From the NCBI GenBank assembly GCA_964345235.1, contig CAYFQE010000039.1, positions 1 to 5,016 on the forward strand: a stretch of DNA of 5,016 bases. The letters are read 5' to 3'. Source of the DNA: Scatomorpha sp964345235. Lineage in GTDB: Bacteria; Bacillota; Clostridia; Oscillospirales; Oscillospiraceae. Positions 1 to 5,016 of the stretch are shown here, piece after piece (position 1 is the stretch's first letter; the number at the start of each line of letters is the position of its first letter). The position numbers and the translations under genes are program-made. The notes below the pieces were generated by a model. It did no database searches and was not told where the DNA came from. It worked only from the letters and a program-made list of their open reading frames with translations.

Positions 1-2556
1 CTTAAGTTTTAGTGCAATCATGCCGCTCAAAGATATGAGCATAAGCAGAACAAACAACTCCACGCCATATATATCTCCCGTTTTAGGTGCATTGACAGTT
101 CCTGCTTTTGCTGAAGGAGACAGTTTGGCTTGCTGGCTGGATTTCAAGGTATTTTTGATTACAAAGCCCGAACCCATATCCCCTGAAACCGTGCTTTCAT
201 AATTTGAAACTGTAACGGCGCCTATGGTATATACTATCTCTTTACCATTATTGTATTTCTCGAGTCCTTCAATTCTGTTTTTCCAGTTGCCGTCCTTGCT
301 TATTACCACGCTCATCGCTTCTTTGCCGTCGGCAAGCAGCTTTAAGGTCATGCTGTCGGGTCTCAACTTAGCCGAGTTGTCATTGTCTGCCCACAGACCG
401 CTTAAATCAATGCTTATCTTTTCGGATTTAAAGCTCCAATAACCGGTGAAAACGCTTGGAGCAGTCAAGTTGGGAATTTCCGATATATCCCAACCCTTCC
501 ATGACCACACGCCCTTATTGACATCATCTACATAATCCGAGGTGTCAAAAGCAGACGGAGCTACATTTGCTTTTCCCAAAGGATAGCTCGTATCGGCCGG
601 TCGTCTTGCCAGCAATCCTGCCGGTATCTCAATTGTCTTTTCATCTGCGGAATCTTGTTTGTATACATGCTTTACATCCACATCCCACGCAGCATACAGG
701 GTCAGATCTTCAACATTTCCCGCTGTGGGATTTAAAACATTCCTGTTTAATACAGTGTCGTTGCTTACATACGCTCCGCTTCTGTCGGCTTTGGTGTTCC
801 AACCTTTAAAAAGATATTTAGCGCCGTTTATCTCATAGTACTGTCCGGCAATGTAGTCGTGCATACTGTCGCCCGTTATGTTGGCAGGGTCGAGAGAAGG
901 CAATGCGCCTGTGTTTAATTCGTCGCCTCCGATGGAGCTATCCAACACAAAGTTTGAGTAGCCAAGTTTTTGTTCTTGTGTATCTCCTGTTGCAGTGGCG
1001 TTTTTGTCAAATTTAACTACAGGCAGCTTAAAAGCGAAGTTTACGGTATTTTTGGATTTTGTAAAAACAATATCGTAGTTATCCGCTATAAAATACTTCA
1101 GTATTGCCGCTCCGCCCACTAAACCGTTTTTATTTACCGCAAAGCTTCCTCCGATGTTTCCCTTGAATTCTATTTCTTCACCGCTTTTTGAATATTCCAG
1201 CGCTTTTTCTTTGCTGATATATATGTTGCCCGAATCTCCGCTGTAAAGTCTCATGGGCTTCACGGCTTCTGCTCCCGTGGCGGATAAAATGTTGTTGCTG
1301 TGGAAATTATCGTTAGTGTATGTGCCGCTGCCTATATCGTTTCTTACAACGGTCCTTATTATAAATTCCTTTTCCATATTGGGGTTTTCAAATGAAAAAA
1401 CGGATTTTAGGCTGTCGTGTCCGGGCTGTTCAAGATATGTCATGGTTAGAGCATTATAGTTCTTATCTAAAACCTGAGCTACCATAAAGGTTGAGCTTTC
1501 GAATATCCAGTTTTTCTGTTCTACGCTCACTTCAGAGTTGGGATCGACTATTACTCTTAAATCCTCGTAACTATATCCGGTGGGTTTGAATGTTGCGTCG
1601 GGATTTTGACCGCCGCCTGTGAAATCGCTTACACCCTTAACTCCCTTAATAAGGCCGAACGGATTTTCTATTACAAGATACGGCATCCTTGTATCGGCAT
1701 ATTCGTAATCGGAAATAAAGTTTGTACTGTATTTTTCTCTTGTTGAATAATATATAGTCGCAAGCTTTTTATCCGCATTGCCTTCGCCAAAGCCTTCAGC
1801 CTTAAATATATCTCCCTCAACAACACTATTTACGCTGTCGTGCTTACTTATATGTAGGCTTCCCTCTTGCTGCAATATGGGAAACATTGCCATAAGATCG
1901 CTATCAAGGAATGTAACAGGATACAGTACGGTGTCGCTACTCAAGCCCGCCACAGACGACACGGGCTCGATATCCCTATATATAACATCACTATCCGACA
2001 AGCTGTGTATTTCGGCTTGTTTCTTGAATCTGGGATCTGTTGAAAATCCTATCGGGACACGGTGAAATGTGTTGTACGACCAATTGGATCTCCCGCCGAG
2101 ATCATAAACTTGCCCTAAGGGATCGCTTGGGGAATTATATGTACGAGTAATGTAGCTGTCATTTCCGTTGTATATTTTTATAGTCAGGGGGTAGGTTGGC
2201 CCTCCTTTAGAAGAAGAGTTCATCATTTCCGCTTCCGAGAGCTCTTGTGCATTTTCTGCGCCTGCTACCAAATACATTGCTTCATCCCCCGATTGGAATG
2301 ATGCGTTTGTTTTTTCTTCTACTGTTGTTATTTCTTCACTATTTGTTTCGGACTTCGTTCCTTCCTCTGCCGCATCGATATTCTCCTCCTCGGAAGACTC
2401 AAGAGTTTCCTCAGCTGCCGTTGTCTCCGTCAAAGTCGCTTGCGCGTCTGCCAATACGGCAATATTCGGCATAATTAAACCTAAAACCAAAACAAAAGCA
2501 ATAAAAGACACTGTCGCTTTTTTCTGCAATTTTTTTCTTATCAAAACTTCCTTCAC
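1..2556 (-). CDS. Sortase-anchored multidomain surface protein (InlB repeat, SHIRT, Cna-B), C-terminal end cut by window edge
   Basis: An uninterrupted frame of 852 codons runs from GTG at 2556 to the window edge. GTG is chosen because GAAGGAG lies 7 nt upstream and an in-frame TGA lies just before that. Residues 1-36 are a signal peptide (basic start, hydrophobic core, VLA or ADA cleavage site). Residues 40-87 are a Glu/Thr/Ser-rich linker. Residues about 88-510 match nothing I recognise. Residues about 512-625 resemble an InlB-B/Listeria-Bacteroides repeat (KFDKN at 515-519, FKGWNTKAD near W586, LTLYAAW ending at W624). Residues 626-711 fit a SHIRT domain (KGVWSWKGWD, then FTGYWSF at 703-709). 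Residues 714-803 fit a Cna-B domain (RPDSMTLKLLADGK, YNNGKEIVYTI, FVIKNT). The sorting signal is NAPKTGD at 822-828, then a hydrophobic stretch and a basic KLK. The stop probably lies only a few codons beyond the edge. I saw no cysteine in the translation. A role as adhesin or surface stalk is inferred; the ligand is unknown. Confidence 0.93.
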   Translation of the reverse strand, partial: MKEVLIRKKLQKKATVSFIAFVLVLGLIMPNIAVLADAQATLTETTAAEETLESSEEENIDAAEEGTKSETNSEEITTVEEKTNASFQSGDEAMYLVAGAENAQELSEAEMMNSSSKGGPTYPLTIKIYNGNDSYITRTYNSPSDPLGQVYDLGGRSNWSYNTFHRVPIGFSTDPRFKKQAEIHSLSDSDVIYRDIEPVSSVAGLSSDTVLYPVTFLDSDLMAMFPILQQEGSLHISKHDSVNSVVEGDIFKAEGFGEGNADKKLATIYYSTREKYSTNFISDYEYADTRMPYLVIENPFGLIKGVKGVSDFTGGGQNPDATFKPTGYSYEDLRVIVDPNSEVSVEQKNWIFESSTFMVAQVLDKNYNALTMTYLEQPGHDSLKSVFSFENPNMEKEFIIRTVVRNDIGSGTYTNDNFHSNNILSATGAEAVKPMRLYSGDSGNIYISKEKALEYSKSGEEIEFKGNIGGSFAVNKNGLVGGAAILKYFIADNYDIVFTKSKNTVNFAFKLPVVKFDKNATATGDTQEQKLGYSNFVLDSSIGGDELNTGALPSLDPANITGDSMHDYIAGQYYEINGAKYLFKGWNTKADRSGAYVSNDTVLNRNVLNPTAGNVEDLTLYAAWDVDVKHVYKQDSADEKTIEIPAGLLARRPADTSYPLGKANVAPSAFDTSDYVDDVNKGVWSWKGWDISEIPNLTAPSVFTGYWSFKSEKISIDLSGLWADNDNSAKLRPDSMTLKLLADGKEAMSVVISKDGNWKNRIEGLEKYNNGKEIVYTIGAVTVSNYESTVSGDMGSGFVIKNTLKSSQQAKLSPSAKAGTVNAPKTGDIYGVELFVLLMLISLSGMIALKLK

Positions 2557-2563
2557 CAAAATT

Positions 2564-2570
2564 CTCCTTC
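2564..2570 (-). promoter_or_regulatory. Ribosome binding site that fixes the GTG start of the surface protein
   Basis: Read on the minus strand this is GAAGGAG, 7 nt before GTG at 2556. A TTG sits directly before the GTG and an in-frame TGA lies four codons upstream of the GTG, so the start cannot be much further upstream. The GTG start gives a complete signal peptide. Confidence 0.85.
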
Positions 2571-2583
2571 AAGTACGCATAGG

Positions 2584-2612
2584 TATATATTCTTAAACTT
2601 TTATTGACACAA
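2584..2612 (-). promoter_or_regulatory. Candidate proximal promoter of the surface protein gene
   Basis: On the minus strand TTGTGT (2607-2612) is followed after 17 nt by TATATA (2584-2589). Transcription would begin near 2577, giving a leader of about 20 nt that still contains the ribosome binding site. The match is moderate and the region is AT-rich, so chance is possible. A competing candidate lies just upstream at 2618-2646. Confidence 0.4.
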
Positions 2613-2617
2613 GCCGG

Positions 2618-2646
2618 ATTATAAGCTTGGTGCTTTAATGCATTCC
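2618..2646 (-). promoter_or_regulatory. Candidate distal promoter with a perfect TATAAT and a poor -35
   Basis: A consensus TATAAT lies at 2618-2623 on the minus strand. The hexamer 17 nt upstream (2641-2646) reads GGAATG, far from TTGACA, and belongs to a TTCCGGAA palindrome. A good -10 with a poor -35 covered by a palindrome is typical of a promoter controlled by a bound regulator, but this is inference. The leader would be about 55 nt. Confidence 0.4.
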
Positions 2647-2701
2647 GGAAAAGAGTTTTTCGCCTAACTGAAAATTTAATTAAATATTGCGTTCCGGAAT
2701 G
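2641..2701. promoter_or_regulatory. Pair of TTCCGGAA palindromes, possible operator
   Basis: CATTCCGGAA (2641-2650) and its exact reverse complement TTCCGGAATG (2692-2701) face each other across 41 nt of AT-rich DNA. Each contains the 8-bp palindrome TTCCGGAA, and the two copies start 49 bp apart, near five helical turns. The left copy overlaps the -35 position of the TATAAT promoter at 2618-2623. Another TATAAT (2717-2722, minus strand) lies just upstream of the right copy. The arrangement suggests a dimeric regulator binding twice, perhaps by looping, at the surface protein gene. No regulator is encoded in the window. Confidence 0.4.
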
Positions 2702-3273
2702 AAAACACATTTTTAAATTATATACATGTGTAGTTCTTAATAGTCCTTATTTGCGTTCTGTTTTCGTTCGTTAAAAGATAAACACACTTTTTAAGATGTT
2801 TTTTCTCTTTGTAAAATGCTTGTAAAGCTTGAATTTCAGCGTATTTTGATTGGAAGTTTCTTTTTTATTCAAAAATAAGTTTTATCTTCACTTTTAATAA
2901 TTGGACTCATCATCGAATCATATCTTAAAAATTTAAGCACAAAATTTGTCGTATTTAATGCATTTTCTTGTCGATTTTATTTATTATGATTTTTTGAAAA
3001 CGAAAATAGGACGCATTATTTATATATTTAGAACGCTCTCACAGATGATTTGCTCTGCTAACAAAAGCATGAGTAAATAACTTAAACCGATAAAATGTAT
3101 TGGGCTTTCTTTTTTGAAGGGGCGCACAACTTAAAATAAGTTTGAACAATGTTCTTATATAAGCCGGCATTAGTTCGACCGAAAAGCGATTAAGTAAAAG
3201 TTGCAGATTTATCCCGAATCCCCTTGTGTATAAATGAGCCGTTGGCCTTAGCTGTATTAAAAATTTTCTTTGG
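2702..3273. other. AT-rich intergenic stretch with no gene seen
   Basis: I read both strands and found only very short open frames without ribosome binding sites, the longest noted being about 15 codons. Small inverted repeats are present, such as ACACAT/ATGTGT (2705-2710 and 2726-2731) and CTTAAA/TTTAAG (2924-2937). They are unremarkable in such AT-rich DNA. No tRNA, riboswitch or recognisable decayed transposase was seen. It could hold an untranslated leader, a small RNA or a fully eroded gene, but nothing in the sequence favours one of these. Confidence 0.6.
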
Positions 3274-3279
3274 CTGTTA

Positions 3280-3338
3280 ATAAATCTACCCCCCTTAAAT
3301 CAGCTTTTTTAGGACTGATTTAAGGGGGGTAGGTTTAT
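3280..3338. repeat. Long near-perfect inverted repeat (24-bp arms, 11-nt loop) with a C6/G6 run
   Basis: The left arm (3280-3303) contains CTACCCCCCTTAAATCAG. The right arm (3315-3338) contains its complement CTGATTTAAGGGGGGTAG. The only imperfection is one T/G position (3285 against 3333), which is a G-U pair in a plus-strand transcript and an A-C mismatch in a minus-strand one. The loop is 3304-3314. Weaker pairing extends to about 3274 and 3344. No U-run follows the stem on either strand, so it is not a standard terminator, although it lies about 70 nt beyond the mscS stop. GCTGT occurs directly at 3273-3277 and 3341-3345 and could be a 5-bp target duplication around a 63-bp element. A MITE- or REP-like repeat is plausible but unproven. 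Confidence 0.8.
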
Positions 3339-3409
3339 GAGCTGTAGCTTTTTCTAAAAAAACATCAAATTTATAAGAGGCACCCAAAACTTTAATTCTC
3401 GAGTTTTTA

Positions 3410-4285
3410 TTATTCGTCTTTCAGTATGCGAACCTCACTTTGGTTAAACGGTATATAAATTCCGTTTTCATTTAGAGCATTAAATATAGTCTCCAACAGC
3501 TCTCTTCTGGCTGAGAAAGAATCATTAAGAAAAGCGGGAAAGCTGACCAAAAGCTCCATACCGTTGTCGTTGTAATTTATGACACCAATTACGGGCTCGG
3601 GGGTTTTCAAAACTTTCTCGTTGGAATTCAGACAATCTCGTATTATCTCTTTGGCTTTTGACAGATCGGTTTTAAATTCCAACACTATTTTAATGTCGGT
3701 GTATATATATTCCTTTTTCGAGAGATTCTCTATTTTACTTCGGATAATTTTATCGTTGGGCAGACTTATTACCACATTTCTCCATGTGATAAAAAAGGTG
3801 TTAAACAGCCTTATGTCAACTACTTCAAGTAAATCATTTATGCCCTCGATGTAAACTTTATCTCCTATCTCCATTGGTTTGTTCAGGATTATCATAATTC
3901 CCGATGCCAAATTTGTTAATGAGTCTTTGAGCGCCAAGCTAAGCGCCAGTCCAAGTGACGCCACCAAAGCTACCAGTGAATTTGTTTGTATACCCAAAGT
4001 ATTTGCGGCAATAGTTATTAGTAAAAAATACAAAACAAATTTTACAACAGCTTCTATGTAGTTAACTCCGCTTTTTAAAGCCTCGTTTTTTTGAAGCATA
4101 TGTCTTACTAATTTAAGCACATAGCGTATTATTAGATATCCGACTACAAGGATAATTGCGGTTATAAGTATGCTCATTGCAAAATCCGAAAAATCGAACT
4201 TTGACCAAAAGTTCGGAGATGTGATTTGCTCCAGCTTATCCGCAGCTGTTTCAATATTGTCAGTAATCTCATTTATTTGATTCAT
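3410..4285 (-). CDS. mscS: Small-conductance mechanosensitive channel, MscS family
   Basis: The 291-residue product is about the length of E. coli MscS (286). It sits in the cytoplasmic membrane and opens under tension, releasing solutes on osmotic downshock. An amphipathic N-terminus (1-30) precedes TM1 (about 37-58), TM2 (about 77-97) and the pore helix TM3 (about 103-134). TM3 shows the Gly/Ala-rich family pattern (VASLGLALSLALKDSLTNLASGI) running into NKPMEIGDKV, the entry to the beta domain. The cytoplasmic alpha/beta part runs from about 180 to 285 and ends in GIYIPFNQSEVRI, as in the family. ATG is supported by AAAAGGA 7 nt upstream. It appears to be transcribed alone: a hairpin separates it from the upstream gene. 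Family assignment is firm; gating properties cannot be read from the sequence. Confidence 0.95.
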   Translation of the reverse strand: MNQINEITDNIETAADKLEQITSPNFWSKFDFSDFAMSILITAIILVVGYLIIRYVLKLVRHMLQKNEALKSGVNYIEAVVKFVLYFLLITIAANTLGIQTNSLVALVASLGLALSLALKDSLTNLASGIMIILNKPMEIGDKVYIEGINDLLEVVDIRLFNTFFITWRNVVISLPNDKIIRSKIENLSKKEYIYTDIKIVLEFKTDLSKAKEIIRDCLNSNEKVLKTPEPVIGVINYNDNGMELLVSFPAFLNDSFSARRELLETIFNALNENGIYIPFNQSEVRILKDE

Positions 4286-4292
4286 TGTTTAT

Positions 4293-4299
4293 TCCTTTT
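4293..4299 (-). promoter_or_regulatory. Ribosome binding site of mscS
   Basis: AAAAGGA on the minus strand, 7 nt before ATG at 4285. It supports this ATG as the start. Confidence 0.75.
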
Positions 4300-4344
4300 A
4301 CTCTATTTTCATTTAGTTTTCTAAACCCGTTTACCGGGAATGCT

Positions 4345-4350
4345 ATTATA
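4345..4350 (-). promoter_or_regulatory. Candidate -10 element of the mscS promoter
   Basis: A perfect TATAAT lies about 60 nt upstream of the mscS ATG, giving a leader of about 50 nt. No good -35 is found 16-18 nt further upstream. A consensus TTGACA exists at 4419-4424 but its nearest TATATA (4392-4397) is 21 nt away, too far for a standard promoter. The predicted leader carries a small CCCG/CGGG hairpin (4327-4339), of unknown meaning. Confidence 0.35.
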
Positions 4351-4440
4351 ATGCAAAATAAAAGAAATATACATAGCTTTAAGATTTCTCTTATATAAAG
4401 ATGTAAACATATATATTATGTCAACCTTTTTGCTTGATAT

Positions 4441-4480
4441 TAAAGACTGAGCTTGAATTATTACTCAAGCTCAGTCTTTA
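4441..4480 (-). terminator. Probable terminator of the tRNA-binding protein transcript
   Basis: A perfect 16-bp inverted repeat (arms 4441-4456 and 4465-4480, core GACTGAGCTTGA) with an 8-nt loop begins 18 nt after the stop at 4499. The run of U after the GC core (CUUUAAUAU on the minus strand) is short and partly inside the stem, so termination may be incomplete. The symmetry of the A/T ends would allow some action on plus-strand transcripts too. Confidence 0.6.
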
Positions 4481-4498
4481 TCGTTATAGAGTTAAAGT

Positions 4499-4975
4499 TT
4501 AATATAACTTCGCGCCGGCGGGTATGTTTTCGTCTAACATGAGAAGATTTAACGCTTCTTTTCCGTCATACTCATTTACTGCCGAAATTACCATTCCCTG
4601 TGAAGCTATGCCCATCATTTTTCTCTCGGGCAGATTGCATATTGCCACTAGCGTTTTTCCGATTAGCTCTTCTGCGCTGTAGTATTCCTTTATTCCCGAG
4701 AGAATTGTTCTCTCTGTGTCCGAGCCGTCATTTAATGTGAACTTTAAAAGTTTTTTGGATTTTGGCACTTCTTCGCAATTTAAAACTTTTACCACTCTGA
4801 AGTCTGATTTTGAAAATGTTTCAAAGTCAACAAAATCTTCAAAAAGAGGCTCAACCTTTATCTTCGACAAATCCAATTTTTGAGAAACTGCTGGTTCAGA
4901 AATTGTCTCTTCCGAGACTTGATTGTCTGCCGTCTGACCTGATAGAGGTTTCATGGTTGGAACGAAATCGTCCAC
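4499..4975 (-). CDS. Free-standing tRNA-binding domain protein, MetRS C-terminal (EMAP/Trbp111) type
   Basis: The product is 158 residues counted from GTG at 4975, or 151 from ATG at 4954. Residues 48-158 form an OB-fold tRNA-binding domain like the C-terminal part of bacterial methionyl-tRNA synthetase. Visible family marks are FSKSDFRVVKV (54-64), the basic PKSKKLLKF (71-79), ILSGIKEYY (91-99), NLPERKMMGI (114-123) with SQGM (125-128), and the IPAGAKLY end. Such domains dimerise and bind the outer corner of tRNA. Residues 8-40 are a polar linker without a clear fold. There is no synthetase catalytic domain in this frame, and a TGA sits directly before GTG 4975. ATG 4954 overlaps the upstream stop as ATGA, so translational coupling from there is equally likely; neither start has a strong ribosome binding site. 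It may assist MetRS in trans or act as a general tRNA chaperone. Confidence 0.88.
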   Translation of the reverse strand: MDDFVPTMKPLSGQTADNQVSEETISEPAVSQKLDLSKIKVEPLFEDFVDFETFSKSDFRVVKVLNCEEVPKSKKLLKFTLNDGSDTERTILSGIKEYYSAEELIGKTLVAICNLPERKMMGIASQGMVISAVNEYDGKEALNLLMLDENIPAGAKLY

Positions 4976-5016
4976 TCACGACTTAATTCCATTTTGTAAG
5001 TTTTATCGCCTATAAA
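4951..5016 (-). CDS. C-terminal tail of an unrecognised upstream gene
   Basis: From the window edge a frame of 21 codons followed by TGA (4951-4953) reads FIGDKTYKME and then LSREWTISFQP. Its stop overlaps ATG 4954 of the tRNA-binding protein gene as ATGA, the usual sign of a translationally coupled gene pair. Only this tail is visible and I do not recognise it. If the pairing is real, the upstream gene lies in the same operon. It is short enough that the open frame could be chance. Confidence 0.45.
   Translation of the reverse strand, partial: FIGDKTYKMELSREWTISFQP

Noticed and set aside
20..2474. Several plus-strand open frames of 60-95 codons opposite the surface protein gene
   Set aside because: They are antisense to a continuous 852-codon frame with recognisable domains. 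Their products have no family features and no convincing ribosome binding sites.
2604..2609. A consensus TTGACA on the plus strand, possibly a promoter toward the intergenic region
   Set aside because: No -10 element lies at a proper distance (the 17-nt position reads TTGGTG), and there is no plus-strand gene downstream.
2411..2710. A 99-codon minus-strand open frame starting upstream of the surface protein gene
   Set aside because: It overlaps the signal peptide and linker region in another frame, reads as Cys/Tyr/Phe-rich nonsense, and lacks a ribosome binding site.
3101..3116. GGGCTTTCTTTTTT, resembling the 3' half of a terminator on the plus strand
   Set aside because: The matching AAAGCCC half is missing upstream, so no hairpin can form, and no plus-strand gene precedes it.
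3095..3139. A 14-codon plus-strand open frame (MYWAFFFEGAHNLK)
   Set aside because: No ribosome binding site, too short to judge, and in AT-rich DNA where such frames arise by chance.
3280..3338. The long inverted repeat as an ordinary intrinsic terminator of mscS
   Set aside because: It begins about 70 nt past the stop and has no U-tract after the stem on either strand; the stem is also unusually long.
3579..4061. Two plus-strand open frames (91 and 60 codons) opposite mscS
   Set aside because: They mirror the conserved MscS coding sequence and show no protein features of their own.

Overview
The window looks like a piece of chromosome from a low-GC, Gram-positive anaerobe of the Firmicutes (Clostridia or Tissierellia type). 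This is inferred from three things: a sortase-anchored surface protein with Cna-B, SHIRT and InlB-type repeat modules, strong GGAG-type ribosome binding sites, and a MetRS-type tRNA-binding domain whose wording resembles Clostridiales homologues. No species is claimed. All supported genes lie on the minus strand, so the window reads right to left.

Right edge (4499-5016): the last codons of an unrecognised gene overlap, by ATGA, a short gene for a free-standing tRNA-binding OB-fold domain of the MetRS C-terminal (EMAP/Trbp111) type. A 16-bp hairpin follows it and probably ends that transcript.

Middle (3410-4498): a single gene for a small-conductance mechanosensitive channel (MscS family) with its own ribosome binding site and a likely promoter.

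Centre (2557-3409): about 850 bases without a convincing gene. The region is AT-rich and holds a very long near-perfect hairpin with a C6/G6 run (3280-3338), possibly a small mobile repeat. Nearer the next gene there are candidate promoters and a pair of identical TTCCGGAA palindromes that could be operator sites.

Left (1-2556): 852 codons of one open reading frame running off the window edge. It encodes a secreted, cell-wall-anchored surface protein: signal peptide, acidic Thr/Glu-rich linker, about 430 residues of unrecognised sequence, InlB-B-type repeat, SHIRT domain, Cna-B domain and a sorting signal of the unusual form APKTG. The Cna-B domain appears to lack two of the three residues that normally form its internal isopeptide bond.

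The genes do not form one pathway. They are a translation factor, an osmotic safety valve and a surface adhesin-like protein side by side. I found no defence system, CRISPR array, RNA gene or complete mobile element. The points most worth a second look are the unknown N-terminal region and degenerate Cna-B of the surface protein, the hairpin at 3280-3338, and the TTCCGGAA pair.
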